From: an uncultured Paenibacillaceae bacterium
GTDB lineage: Bacteria; Bacillota; Bacilli; Paenibacillales; DA-C8
Assembly (NCBI GenBank): GCA_937957685.1
Contig: CALGAO010000089.1
Coordinates: forward strand, 1-64,000
Length of the DNA: 64,000 nt
Direction: 5' to 3'
The translations under genes were made by a program, and so were the position numbers. The notes below the pieces were generated by a model. The model did no database searches. It was not told where the DNA came from and worked only from the letters and a program-made list of their open reading frames with translations. This document shows, piece by piece, positions 53,912-62,677 of this stretch; positions within the stretch are counted from its first letter, which is position 1, and each line of letters begins with the position of its first letter.

Positions 53912-55498
53912 TTACAGCAGGATTTCCTTCACCTGTTCAATGTCCGGCAGGTTGCTCAGTTCCTCGATCGCTTCCTTCGGAGCCGGCTTGTCCACCGTCA
54001 GCACCATGATCGCCGAACCCCCGACGACCTTGCGGCCGACCTGCATCGTGGCGATGTTCGTGTTGCTGTCGCCGAGCACGGAGCCGAGGCGGCCGATGAT
54101 GCCTGGCTTGTCGGTATGCGCCACGAGGAGGATGTTGCCTTCCGGCGATACGTCGACCGGATATTGATCGATCTTCACGATGCGCGGGCCGTAGCCGTTA
54201 AGCAGGGTGCCTGCGATCGAGCGTTCCGTCCTGCCGGAGCGGAGGGTGACCGTGATCAGATTGGTGAAGCCCTTCGAAGCGCTCGACTTCTCGCGGATGA
54301 TGTTGACATCGCGAATCTTGGCCATATGCATCGCGTTGATGATATTGACGTCCGATCCGAGATGTTGGCTGAGCACGCCCTTGACGATATAGCGGGTGAG
54401 AGGAGCGGTATCGACTTCCGCCAGCTCGCCCGAATAGTTGACGATGATCTCCTGCGGAGCGGCATCCGCCATCTGCGAAAGGAACTTGCCCATGCGTTCG
54501 CCGAGCAGGAAGTAAGGCTGCAGCTTCGCCATGACGTTGGCCGGAACCGGAGGCATGTTGACCGCGTTCTTGAACGGTTCATCGCGAAGGATGTGCAGCA
54601 CTTCCTCGGCAACGTCGATCGCCACGTTCTCCTGCGCTTCGATCGTCGAAGCTCCGAGGTGAGGGGTGACGATGATCTTCGGGTGGTTCAGGAACGGATG
54701 ATCCGGCTTGGGCGGTTCCTCGACGAATACGTCGAATGCGGCACCGGCCACGATGCCTTCGTCGATCGCCTCGATCAGGGCCTGTTCGTCGATGATGCCG
54801 CCGCGCGCGCAGTTGATGATGCGCACGCCCTTCTTCATCCTGGCGAACTGCGGCTTCGAGATCAGGTTGCGCGTCTCATTCGTGAGCGGCGTATGCACCG
54901 TGATGAAATCCGCCTGCTCGCAGATCTGATCGATCGTGGCCAGCGTGACGCCAAGCTTCTCGGCGCGGTCTTCCGTCAGGAACGGGTCGTAACCGAGGAT
55001 CTCCATGCCGAACGCCTTGGCGCGCTTCGCCACCTCGCTGCCGATTCGGCCCATGCCGATGACGCCGAGCGTCTTGGCGCGAAGCTCCACGCCGACGAAC
55101 GACTTGCGGTCCCATTCTCCGGAGATCGTCTTCTTGTAAGCCTGCGGAATATGACGAGCGAGAGCCATCATCATCGCGAAGGTAAGTTCGCAAGTCGCGA
55201 TCGTGTTGCCATCCGGCGCGTTGATGACGATGATCCCTTTCTGCGTGGCGGCTTCCAGATCGATGTTGTCCACGCCAACGCCGGCGCGGCCGATGACCTT
55301 CAGCCGGTTCGCAGCCTCGATGATGCGGGCTGTCACCTTGGTCTGGCTGCGCACGAGCAGCGCGTCATATTCGCCGATGATGGCCACGAGCTCGTCCTCA
55401 CTGAGACCGGTTTTCTTGTCCAGAGCAACGTCAGGCGCATCCATGAGCTGCTGCAAGCCATGATCGCTGATCGGGTCGGACACAAGCACTTTGAACAT
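53912..55498 (-). CDS. serA: D-3-phosphoglycerate dehydrogenase
   Basis: The 528-residue enzyme opens serine biosynthesis by NAD-dependent oxidation of 3-phosphoglycerate. The catalytic domain (about 1-310) carries [21 protein letters not shown] and [10 protein letters not shown], then an intervening ASB domain, then a C-terminal ACT domain ([16 protein letters not shown]) for serine feedback. Expression is probably under T-box antitermination: an upstream leader carries the T-box sequence. GGAGGAAT precedes the ATG. Confidence 0.94.
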   Translation of the reverse strand: MFKVLVSDPISDHGLQQLMDAPDVALDKKTGLSEDELVAIIGEYDALLVRSQTKVTARIIEAANRLKVIGRAGVGVDNIDLEAATQKGIIVINAPDGNTIATCELTFAMMMALARHIPQAYKKTISGEWDRKSFVGVELRAKTLGVIGMGRIGSEVAKRAKAFGMEILGYDPFLTEDRAEKLGVTLATIDQICEQADFITVHTPLTNETRNLISKPQFARMKKGVRIINCARGGIIDEQALIEAIDEGIVAGAAFDVFVEEPPKPDHPFLNHPKIIVTPHLGASTIEAQENVAIDVAEEVLHILRDEPFKNAVNMPPVPANVMAKLQPYFLLGERMGKFLSQMADAAPQEIIVNYSGELAEVDTAPLTRYIVKGVLSQHLGSDVNIINAMHMAKIRDVNIIREKSSASKGFTNLITVTLRSGRTERSIAGTLLNGYGPRIVKIDQYPVDVSPEGNILLVAHTDKPGIIGRLGSVLGDSNTNIATMQVGRKVVGGSAIMVLTVDKPAPKEAIEELSNLPDIEQVKEILL

Positions 55499-55542
55499 TG
55501 GTTCTATTCCTCCTAATGTCTATATTACTTGGTGATGAAATG

Positions 55543-55834
55543 AAAAAACCCTCAATCCCTACACCTGTTGCGTCGTAAGGGACGAGAGTATGCTTCGTGG
55601 TACCACCCTTGTTCGCCATCCGTTCGCACGGATGGCCTCTACTGGTCTGCAAGACCAAACAGATAACGGTTGTTACCGGCTGCACCTATTGAGGAGAGAT
55701 CCTGTTCAGCGCAGCGACTCGGGAATGCTGGAAGCTATCAAGCACACCGCCGATTCGCACCAGCCATCGGCTCTCTGAGGGTTGTCCAGGATAGTCGTTT
55801 CCTTCATCGTCGTTCGACTTCAATGTGATAATTT
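55543..55834 (-). promoter_or_regulatory. T-box leader of serA
   Basis: The minus strand carries AAGGGTGGTACCACGA (55610-55595), the T-box core that pairs with uncharged tRNA, followed by a terminator with TTTTTT (ending near 55544). Upstream, a Stem I region (GATGAAGGAA ... GAGAGCCGATGGCTGGTGCGAA) is seen. A serine AGC triplet followed by A (55729-55727) is a candidate specifier, not proven. Confidence 0.9.
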
Positions 55835-55840
55835 TTCATT

Positions 55841-55869
55841 AATGTAACATCTGACGAGTGACGTGTCAA
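55841..55869 (-). promoter_or_regulatory. Sigma-A promoter for serA leader
   Basis: On the minus strand: TTGACA, 17 bases, TACATT. An 11-bp inverted repeat (55850-55860 with 55881-55891) brackets the -35 hexamer. Confidence 0.82.
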
Positions 55870-55891
55870 TACCTGCATCGCACTCGTCAGA
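55850..55891. repeat. Inverted repeat flanking the serA -35 box
   Basis: TCTGACGAGTG at 55850-55860 pairs with CACTCGTCAGA at 55881-55891 around a 20-base centre that contains TTGACA. It lies between ppa and serA and could be the ppa 3' hairpin or an operator. No U-run follows it on the minus strand. Confidence 0.6.
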
Positions 55892-55903
55892 CATCAGCTT
55901 CTG

Positions 55904-56395
55904 TTACTTGGCCGCTTCGTAACGCTTCTTGCATTCCTCATACAGCTGAGCTGCAAAAGTGGCATCCCTGAAGCCGGTCACTTCAACCTTCTTGTTCTCC
56001 AGGTCCTTGTAGCGGAGGAAGAAGTTCTCGATCTCCTTCAGCGTATGAGGAGCGACATCGTCCAGGCTCTTCACATGGTTCCAGCGCGGATCCTTCGTAG
56101 GAACACCGATCAGCTTCTCGTCTTCCTCACCGTTGTCCACCATCAACATCACACCGATGATGCGGGTGTTGATGACACAGCCAGGGAAGGTGGGGTTGGT
56201 CACAAGCACGAGCACATCGAGCGGGTCGCCGTCAAGGGCCAGCGTGCCTTCCAGATAGCCGTATTCGGCCGGATATCTCATCGAACCGTACAGGACGCGA
56301 TCGAGTACGAATCGTCCCGTTTCCTTGTCAAACTCGTATTTGTTCTGACTTCCTTGCGGAATTTCAATCAGTGTGTCGACCACCAGATTAGACAT
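55904..56395 (-). CDS. ppa: Inorganic pyrophosphatase (family I)
   Basis: This 163-residue cytoplasmic Mg-dependent enzyme hydrolyses pyrophosphate. Family I motifs are complete: EIPQGSQNKYEFD, YGSMRYPAEYGYLEGT, DGDPLDVLVL and the KDPRWNHVKSLDD segment. B. subtilis uses the unrelated family II enzyme, so this differs from that backbone. The ATG at 56395 follows AGGAGG. A strong promoter lies at 56466-56494. Confidence 0.94.
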   Translation of the reverse strand: MSNLVVDTLIEIPQGSQNKYEFDKETGRFVLDRVLYGSMRYPAEYGYLEGTLALDGDPLDVLVLVTNPTFPGCVINTRIIGVMLMVDNGEEDEKLIGVPTKDPRWNHVKSLDDVAPHTLKEIENFFLRYKDLENKKVEVTGFRDATFAAQLYEECKKRYEAAK

Positions 56396-56465
56396 GTTCA
56401 TCCTCCTAATTGTCATATCAGAGTAAACCAATAGGAATTCCAGATTGGGGCAAATACCATTTCTT

Positions 56466-56494
56466 ATTGTAATGAAAAAGGGAGTTATTTGCAA
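56466..56494 (-). promoter_or_regulatory. Sigma-A promoter for ppa
   Basis: On the minus strand: TTGCAA, 17 bases, TACAAT. Confidence 0.82.
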
Positions 56495-56560
56495 TCATTT
56501 TCCTCATCAGTGTCAAACATTATTCATCTTTGCTCCGGGCGACTTCGAGGTCGTCGTCAT

Positions 56561-56604
56561 GAAAAAAATCTCTCACACCCTTCATGGTGAAAGGCGTGAG
56601 AGAT
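56561..56604 (-). terminator. Terminator of the 308-residue protein gene
   Basis: On the minus strand ATCTCTCAC and GTGAGAGAT form the stem, followed by TTTTTTT. Confidence 0.85.
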
Positions 56605-56636
56605 ACCGGTGAAGGTCGGCCCGCTCCCAATGGCCA

Positions 56637-57563
56637 CTATTGCTGAGGCTCAAAGTAGAAGGGGAGCTGAGGCTTGACATCGTCCTGGAAGTACATATCC
56701 TTGTACGTAAAATAATCGCCCGAACGAACGGCATGGGTATCATGCAGCAGCTTCACGGCCTCTTCCAGGTTGCCCAACCCGAGCCTTCCCGCAGTGCCGT
56801 TGTCGATCATCGAGGCCAACACGGCGGTCATGTCCTGCGGCGTGTAATTGCCCATCAGGTCGCTGGCCGCCAGCGCGTTGGCGACCAGGCTGTTCTGCAC
56901 GTTAAACGGCAAGGCGAACCAGGTGTCCAGCGACATGCCCGTGTCGTTCAGCTGATCGATGCCCTCCAGCTCCACGACCACGGAATCATGCCATCTGACG
57001 ATCGCTTCATAATAATCGGCCTGGGCCTGAGCGGCATAATGGATCGCTTCGGTGATATAGGCGTCGCCGAGCAGGGATTGGACCAGCTCGCGTCCGCTGG
57101 CGTCATAGCTTTCCGCGCGTTTGTCCGCTTCCTGGAACAGCCTCAGGGCGCGGAGATAATTGGTCTGCGCCTGCTTGAGGAGCGGCGACTGGTTCGGCAG
57201 GGACATCACCTCGACCGAACTGTATACGTCCGATGCCATCCTGCTCAGCTTCCGGATCGACTCCAGACCGCTCGTGTTCTGGCCGCTGGCGATGTCGCTC
57301 AACGTCGTCACCCAGGATGTTTGAAATGTGCGAAACGGATAGTATACGTTATAATAAAAAGAAGCAAGATGTTGCTGGTGGTAGGACGAGAGTTCCTCCA
57401 TGACGTCCTCTTCCGCAGCGGCCCGCAGCTTGAGTTCGTACTCTTCCGCTGCTTTGGTCTTGCCGACGTTCACTCCGTAGAAGAAAGCGACGATGATGCA
57501 AAAAAACATGAAGATAAACAAGAATGCGATTAAGTAGTCCGTGCTCGTCAACTTTTTCCCCAT
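56637..57563 (-). CDS. Membrane-anchored protein of unknown function
   Basis: This 308-residue protein has one N-terminal membrane helix (about 10-29) and an extracytoplasmic, mainly helical domain of about 270 residues. Tyr-rich stretches (SFYYNVYYPF near 68, YFTYKDMYFQ near 285) and coiled-coil-like segments are visible. I do not recognise a family. It is monocistronic, with AAGGAGG before the ATG and its own terminator. Position between ppa and a convergent small membrane-protein gene gives no functional hint. Confidence 0.75.
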   Translation of the reverse strand: MGKKLTSTDYLIAFLFIFMFFCIIVAFFYGVNVGKTKAAEEYELKLRAAAEEDVMEELSSYHQQHLASFYYNVYYPFRTFQTSWVTTLSDIASGQNTSGLESIRKLSRMASDVYSSVEVMSLPNQSPLLKQAQTNYLRALRLFQEADKRAESYDASGRELVQSLLGDAYITEAIHYAAQAQADYYEAIVRWHDSVVVELEGIDQLNDTGMSLDTWFALPFNVQNSLVANALAASDLMGNYTPQDMTAVLASMIDNGTAGRLGLGNLEEAVKLLHDTHAVRSGDYFTYKDMYFQDDVKPQLPFYFEPQQ

Positions 57564-57784
57564 GAGCTGCCTCCTTGGTCATTTTCTGTCACGGCATGGC
57601 AGGAGCTATCCTGAATGTCATGGTGACTGTACATGGTCTCTACTATTTTATCGGAACGCAGGTCGTTTTTTTTCAGTCTGGAATTGCTTGCCGACACTTG
57701 TTCGACTTATGTCCGACTCGAGTCACGCAGCCTGCAGAGCGCATCAGATTCCAAACTATCAGGCAAGAAGGAGTTATACAACCG

Positions 57785-57988
57785 ATGAGTCCAAGCAAAT
57801 TCGATGAACAGGAAGCCGCTGTACCCGTCAACGAAGAAGCAGCCGCATCGATCGAGCAGCTGCCTCCTCGCCTCGTCAAGCATGCCGCCAGGAGATCCAG
57901 AAAGGTGCGCTATTATGCGATCGCCTTCCTGTGGCTCTTCATCCTGCTCACGCTGACGCTGATCATATGGGGATACCGTCAGACTTGA
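57785..57988 (+). CDS. Small single-pass membrane protein
   Basis: This 67-residue protein has an acidic N-terminal half, a basic patch (KHAARRSRKVRYY) and one membrane helix (about 43-63) ending WGYRQT. AAGGAG precedes the ATG at 57785. No family recognised. It converges with the deacetylase gene after 22 bases, with no clear terminator between. Confidence 0.6.
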   Translation: MSPSKFDEQEAAVPVNEEAAASIEQLPPRLVKHAARRSRKVRYYAIAFLWLFILLTLTLIIWGYRQT

Positions 57989-58010
57989 TGGAGTCCTGCG
58001 GGAGGGGCGT

Positions 58011-58907
58011 TCAGCCGGGCTGCTCCTCCGTCGGCGTCTCGATCCGGATCTTGTGCGGATCGACGAAAGAGTAGCCTTCTTCCTCGAGCCTGGTCAGCAG
58101 TTCGTCCATCGCTTCCACCGTCCACTTCAACTCATGCATCAGAATGTTGCTGCCAGGTCGCAGCTGATCGAAGACGTTGGCGATCACCGCTTCCGGTGTT
58201 TGCTGGCCGGCTTCCCAATCGCGCGATCCGTTCGACCAGGTCATGAACAACATGCCCTGCTCCTTGACATAGTTGCGAAGGAATTCGTTGGAAGCGCCGT
58301 GCGGCGGTCGGAAGAACTTCGGCCGCTCGCCGATCGTCTCTTCCACGATCGTCTGGACATCGTCCACTTGCTGTCGGATCGTCTCTTCGGATTCATTCTT
58401 CAGATTGATATGGTCCCAGGAGTGATTGCCGATCGCATGCCCTCTCTCATGGATGAGCTTCAGCAGCTCGGGATTGGCCTTGACGCGGAATCCGTTGACG
58501 AAGAAGATCGCCTTGGCGCCATGCTCATCCAGCGTATCGAGCAGCGGCTCCAGCATGTCCGCGCTCTTCGGCCCGTCGTCGAAGGTGAGCAGGACGACCT
58601 TTGCGTCGGTCGACTCATCCAGAGGCTTGATGTCATAGATCTTGTTCATATAGTAGGCATATTCCGGTTCGGTCGGCTCCTCCTCGGGAGGAGCTTCGCC
58701 TGCTTCGGCACCACCCTCGCGAGCGGATCCCTCGTGCGCTTCTTCGGTCGGCTCCTTGGTCTCCTCCGGCGCCTTCACCGTGTCGTTCGGTTCCCCGGAC
58801 TGCTCTCCGGTCGGCTCGCTTCCGGTGGTTGGAGGCTGAACCGACCCTTGCGCGCAAGCGGTCAACAGGAAGATGATGCACAGGCACATCGTCAGCTTCT
58901 TGATCAT
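58011..58907 (-). CDS. Polysaccharide deacetylase lipoprotein
   Basis: This 298-residue NodB-domain carbohydrate esterase is exported as a lipoprotein. It has a lipobox with Cys18 (LLTAC), an acidic Glu/Pro-rich spacer (about 20-85), then NodB motifs LTFDDGPKS, HAIGNHSWDH (metal His pair) and RPPHGAS. It probably deacetylates peptidoglycan GlcNAc or a related glycan at the outer membrane face. AAAGGGGAG precedes the ATG, and an extended -10 (TGATACAAT at 58945-58937) may be its promoter. The substrate is not resolved. Confidence 0.87.
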   Translation of the reverse strand: MIKKLTMCLCIIFLLTACAQGSVQPPTTGSEPTGEQSGEPNDTVKAPEETKEPTEEAHEGSAREGGAEAGEAPPEEEPTEPEYAYYMNKIYDIKPLDESTDAKVVLLTFDDGPKSADMLEPLLDTLDEHGAKAIFFVNGFRVKANPELLKLIHERGHAIGNHSWDHINLKNESEETIRQQVDDVQTIVEETIGERPKFFRPPHGASNEFLRNYVKEQGMLFMTWSNGSRDWEAGQQTPEAVIANVFDQLRPGSNILMHELKWTVEAMDELLTRLEEEGYSFVDPHKIRIETPTEEQPG

Positions 58908-59056
58908 GTTGCGGCTCCCCTTTGTATTTTTTCATCATTGTATCACATTGGGAGAGAGAAGGGCGAACCTTCCTGGTTTCCTGTATTTATCATGCATGCA
59001 ACGCCTGGACCCTGCTTACACTACGTGATGTACAACCAAATGAAGGGATGATGATC

Positions 59057-59356
59057 ATGCGTGGCGGATTTTTACTCGGAGCATTGGTTGGAGCGGCTTT
59101 AACTTCTTATTGGATAACGCGCAGGAATAACAGCCTTAATCTGGCTCGCCTTGGCGAGATGATCACAAGCGCGATCGGCGACGGGTTCAAGCTGGTGACG
59201 GCCAGCTCAAGCAACGCTTCCGCATCCTCCGCCGGCTCCAAGGCAAGCAAAGGGCAGTCGGAACAGGCGGCCAAAGAGCAGCTGAAGTCCATGATCGCCA
59301 GGGACCCGGCCGTACAGAAAGAAGTCAACGAGATCGTCTCGCAACACAGTCATTGA
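59057..59356 (+). CDS. Small YtxH-like membrane-anchored protein
   Basis: The 99-residue protein has an N-terminal GGFLLGALVGAALTSYWI membrane segment and a Ser/Ala-rich, then charged helical tail. The layout is like YtxH-type proteins, but the identity is not certain. The ATG at 59057 has GAAGGG at about nine bases; in-frame ATGs at 59048 and 59051 are alternatives. Confidence 0.6.
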   Translation: MRGGFLLGALVGAALTSYWITRRNNSLNLARLGEMITSAIGDGFKLVTASSSNASASSAGSKASKGQSEQAAKEQLKSMIARDPAVQKEVNEIVSQHSH

Positions 59357-59412
59357 CAGACAGCGGACAATCGGGGAAGGAGATTCGTTCTTGCCGCTGT
59401 CCGTCTGTGCTA

Positions 59413-59461
59413 GAGGGGCATCTGTCCGGAAACAGTCCATCCGGATGGATTCCCCTTTTTT
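59413..59461 (+). terminator. Terminator upstream of mecA
   Basis: An outer GGGGCATC region can pair with GGATTCCCC, and an inner TCCATCCGGATGGA palindrome lies at 59436-59449; T6 follows. Alternative foldings are possible. Confidence 0.65.
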
Positions 59462-59611
59462 CATGTCAAATATACACGTGCAAATACATTCGTAAAATGA
59501 TAACATATGTATGAGATTATGATACAAGCCTGCCGTGTGTCCTGATTCGTTCACGCGCAGCGCTTCTGTGTCATACTTTATTGAATAGAGGGCATGAAGG
59601 AGGATCCTGTC

Positions 59612-60193
59612 ATGAAAATGGAAAGATTAAGTCACGATAAGATACGGATTTTCCTGACTTTTGATGACCTTAGTGAACGAGGTATTCAGAAGGAAGACAT
59701 GTGGCGCGAAATCCCCAAAGTCCATGAACTGTTCAAAGAGATGATGGATCAGGCATACAATGAACTCGGGTTCGATGTGACTGGCCCTCTCGCCGTAGAA
59801 GTGTTCGCGCTGCCTGCGCAGGGAATGGTTGTGATCGTCACCAAAGGAAGATCGACTTCTTCGGATGAAGAGGAAGAGGATGATATATACGAACTGGAAG
59901 TTACCCTGGAGCAAAGCGATCTGATCTCCTACGCTTTTTCCGAGTTTGAGCATCTCGTCCAGGCAGCCGCTGCCATCCGGAGGCTCACAGGCGGCGGAGT
60001 TCTCTATCATTATCGCTCCCAGTATGTGCTTGTGATCGATCCTGAATTCATAGACGAAAAAGATATGCAGCTCGTTGTCGCTATCCTGTCTGAGTACGGT
60101 GAGGCCACATCGGTTACCGATGCGGTACTCGGTGAGTATGGCAAGCTGATCATAGCGGACGATGCGATCGACGTTCTTTGCCGTCACTTCTAA
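59612..60193 (+). CDS. mecA: ClpC adaptor protein MecA/YpbH
   Basis: This 193-residue adaptor delivers substrates to the ClpCP protease. The N-terminal substrate-binding domain (MKMERLSHDKIRIFLTFDDL) is joined by an acidic linker (SSDEEEEDD near 90) to the C-terminal ClpC-binding domain (LYHYRSQYVLVID). Its location near serA and prsW matches B. subtilis ypbH, the MecA paralogue, so it may be the YpbH orthologue. AAGGAGGA precedes the ATG. Confidence 0.88.
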   Translation: MKMERLSHDKIRIFLTFDDLSERGIQKEDMWREIPKVHELFKEMMDQAYNELGFDVTGPLAVEVFALPAQGMVVIVTKGRSTSSDEEEEDDIYELEVTLEQSDLISYAFSEFEHLVQAAAAIRRLTGGGVLYHYRSQYVLVIDPEFIDEKDMQLVVAILSEYGEATSVTDAVLGEYGKLIIADDAIDVLCRHF

Positions 60194-60209
60194 TCTGCAT
60201 CCGCCAACG

Positions 60210-60253
60210 GGCATCCCGTCAGGACTTAAGGTTCCGGGCCGGATGCCTGTTTT
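60210..60253 (+). terminator. Weak terminator after mecA
   Basis: GGCATCC and GGATGCC bracket a 24-base loop that has its own partial pairing; TGTTTT follows. Confidence 0.5.
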
Positions 60254-60273
60254 GGCTGTCAGGAGGAGAACCC

Positions 60274-60978
60274 ATGTGGGTATCATTGTTGGTAGCCGCG
60301 GTCACCCCTGGTTTCTCGCTGCTAACCTATTTCTATCTCAAGGATCGTTATGACGCCGAGCCCGTTCACACCGTGCTGCGGCTGTTTGCCATCGGATTCC
60401 TGCTCGTGTTCCCGACAATGTTCGTGCAGAGAGGCGCGGTGCTGGCGCTCGGCGAATCGCCGTTTCTTTTCTCGTTTGTTGTATCGGGAGGCATCGAGGA
60501 ATTTCTCAAGTGGTTCATCATCTATTTTATGCTGTTCAATCAGCCGTTGTTCAACGAGCCGTATGACGGAGTGGTGTACTCCGTGGCGGTATCGCTCGGC
60601 TTCGCGACGATGGAGAACGTCCTGTATGCCTTTGCCCAGCCTTCCCATCCGCTGTCCCTGCTGCTTCGCGCGTTGCTTCCGGTTTCCGGACATGCCCTGT
60701 TCGCCGTGGTCATGGGATTTTATTTCGGCAAGGCGAAGTTCGACGAAGTCACCCGCAGCAGGCTGATCCTCTGTTCCCTGGCGCTCCCGATCATCGTGCA
60801 CGGCATGTTTGACTACATTCAGATCGCCTTTCCCGACGATTGGGTATGGATCGTCTTCCCGTTCACCGCCGGCCTCTGGATTCTGGCCATGATCCTGGTG
60901 CGCAAGGCGCTCGAAAGGTCCCCTTTCCGTTATGTCTTTCGTGACGAGACGATTAAGGTTTCGGCGAACGGTCAATAA
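60274..60978 (+). CDS. prsW: Site-1 intramembrane protease PrsW
   Basis: This 234-residue polytopic membrane glutamic/CPBP-superfamily protease has catalytic Glu75-Glu76 (SGGIEEFLKW), the conserved HALFAVVMGF and HGMFDY motifs, and about eight membrane helices. In B. subtilis PrsW makes the first cut in the anti-sigma RsiW and releases SigW under envelope stress. AGGAGGAG precedes the ATG at 60274. A 54-codon zinc-ribbon gene follows after 25 bases. Confidence 0.9.
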   Translation: MWVSLLVAAVTPGFSLLTYFYLKDRYDAEPVHTVLRLFAIGFLLVFPTMFVQRGAVLALGESPFLFSFVVSGGIEEFLKWFIIYFMLFNQPLFNEPYDGVVYSVAVSLGFATMENVLYAFAQPSHPLSLLLRALLPVSGHALFAVVMGFYFGKAKFDEVTRSRLILCSLALPIIVHGMFDYIQIAFPDDWVWIVFPFTAGLWILAMILVRKALERSPFRYVFRDETIKVSANGQ

Positions 60979-61003
60979 TGAAGGAGGACAGGGAGGTTGA
61001 GGC

Positions 61004-61168
61004 ATGAGTGCAGACAGGGTGAAGGTCGTGATCAACTGCAAACGCTGCGGCGAAACCTATACCTTGCGCGGCAGACGGAACAGGGACCGGATCGAGACCG
61101 GGTTCAAGCGATGCATCTGCAATAATGATCAGGATTTCGAATTGATAACCGAGGATATTCATGCATAA
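61004..61168 (+). CDS. 54-residue zinc-ribbon-like protein
   Basis: A short gene encodes two Cys pairs, CKRC (about 12-15) and CIC (about 38-40), separated by a basic stretch (RGRRNRDR), consistent with a small zinc ribbon. Two AGGAGG/GGGAGG sites precede the ATG at 61004. It follows prsW within 25 bases and is probably co-transcribed. I do not recognise the family. It occupies the position where sleB would be expected between prsW and ypeB. Confidence 0.7.
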   Translation: MSADRVKVVINCKRCGETYTLRGRRNRDRIETGFKRCICNNDQDFELITEDIHA

Positions 61169-61169
61169 G

Positions 61170-61228
61170 GCTCCTTCAATTAACGAACACTAGCTGATGA
61201 GCATGTTCGTTAAGGAAGGAGCTTTTCT
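61170..61228 (+). terminator. Hairpin occluding the ypeB ribosome-binding site
   Basis: GCTCCTTC (61170-61177) pairs with GAAGGAGC (61215-61222), and TTAACGAACA (61180-61189) with TGTTCGTTAA (61204-61213), giving 18 base pairs. TTTTCTT follows. The 3' arm contains the ypeB GGAAGGAG site, so the structure can both terminate transcription and block translation from readthrough mRNA. Confidence 0.82.
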
Positions 61229-61229
61229 T

Positions 61230-62591
61230 ATGTACAGGCGTCTCAGCATGGTAATGTTTCCGGTGCTTCTCGTGGCGCTCGTTGGCACCGGGGTGTGGGG
61301 ATATCGCGAGCATCAGGAGAAGAACGCGATCCTGATCAAGGCCGAGAACCAGTATCAACGCGCCTTTAATAATCTCGCTTTCCATATGAACGAGCTGAAC
61401 GAGCAACTGGGCAACGCTCTGGCCGTCGGGGCCAACTCATCATTATTTCATCGCAAGTGCCTGGTGAATGTATGGCGCATCACCAGCGAGGCGCAGAATG
61501 AGATCAACCAGTTGCCGCTCACGCTGCTGCCGTTCAGCAAGACCGAGGAATTCCTCTCGAACATCAGCAGATTCTCGTACCATACCGCGGTTCGCGATCT
61601 GACCAAGGAACCGCTGACGGATCAGGAGGTTGAAGTCCTGGAGAAGCTGTACGAGCGTTCGAAGGAGCTGTCCTCCGAACTGCGCAGGATCCAGTCGCAG
61701 GTGCTGGAGCAGAACGTGCGCTGGATGAATGTGGAGATGGCGCTGGCGACCCAGGATATGCAAAGCGACAACACGATCATCGACGGATTCAGGACCGTTG
61801 ACAACAAGGTGACGGAGTTTACCGATGTGGATCTGGGGCCATCCAGGGTGGATCTGTTCCAGACCGGCAAGGTCCGCAAGCTGGATGGCAAGGAGATCAG
61901 CAAGGAAGAGGCGAGGAAGATCGCCTTTGACTTCCTGCAGCTGCCGGAGGATCTGGAGGTGACGGTGGTCGAGAATGGCAAGGGCACGGAGTATGAATCG
62001 TACAGTGTGACCGCTGTGGACGGACGGGACGATGGCTCGCGCCTGAACGTGGACATCGCCAAGATAGGCGGCAAGGTACTGTATTTCATGAACCATCGCA
62101 GCGTGGACAGCAGCAGGCTGTCGGTGGAGGAGGCGACCAGGCGTGCTGACCGCTTCCTCAGGGAGCATGATTACGGCGAGCTGACGCCGGTGAGCTATGA
62201 TACGTACCACAACACGGCTTCCATCACGTTTGCATCCGTGCAGAACGATGTGGTGATCTATCCGCAGAAGCTGGTTGTCCAGGTGGCGCTGGACAATGGA
62301 GAGATCACTGGGCTTCATGCGACGGATTATGTCTATGAGGGCCATGAACGGAAGATCGAACCGCCGACGATGACGCTGGAGGAGGCCAGAAGCGTGCTGA
62401 ACCGAAATTTCCAGGTTCAGTCCCATCAGATGGCGTTGATCGAGAACGAGCTGAATGAGGAAGTTGTCTGCTATGAATTCACCGGCAGGATCAATGGCGG
62501 CATCTATCGAATCTATATCAACGGCAATACCGGAATGGAGGAGAAGATCGAGCATATCCAGGCTTCTGATCAGGCGGCGCAGCAAGCTTAA
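61230..62591 (+). CDS. ypeB: Germination protein YpeB
   Basis: This 453-residue protein has one N-terminal membrane helix (about 5-24), a helical middle and C-terminal PepSY-like repeats (EEARKIAFDFL, VEEATRRADRFL, LEEARSVLNRNF). YpeB stabilises the cortex-lytic enzyme SleB in dormant spores and depends on it in turn. No sleB gene is adjacent here, unlike B. subtilis. The ATG at 61230 is eight bases from GGAAGGAG; upstream frame extension to 61197 lies in the hairpin. Confidence 0.92.
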   Translation: MYRRLSMVMFPVLLVALVGTGVWGYREHQEKNAILIKAENQYQRAFNNLAFHMNELNEQLGNALAVGANSSLFHRKCLVNVWRITSEAQNEINQLPLTLLPFSKTEEFLSNISRFSYHTAVRDLTKEPLTDQEVEVLEKLYERSKELSSELRRIQSQVLEQNVRWMNVEMALATQDMQSDNTIIDGFRTVDNKVTEFTDVDLGPSRVDLFQTGKVRKLDGKEISKEEARKIAFDFLQLPEDLEVTVVENGKGTEYESYSVTAVDGRDDGSRLNVDIAKIGGKVLYFMNHRSVDSSRLSVEEATRRADRFLREHDYGELTPVSYDTYHNTASITFASVQNDVVIYPQKLVVQVALDNGEITGLHATDYVYEGHERKIEPPTMTLEEARSVLNRNFQVQSHQMALIENELNEEVVCYEFTGRINGGIYRIYINGNTGMEEKIEHIQASDQAAQQA

Positions 62592-62677
62592 GGAACAACT
62601 GCCAATCATTCCTCTTTTAACCTCCGATTTTTTGGTATACACTATAATCGGACTAATAGAGGGGAGTGAGAAGAAGC

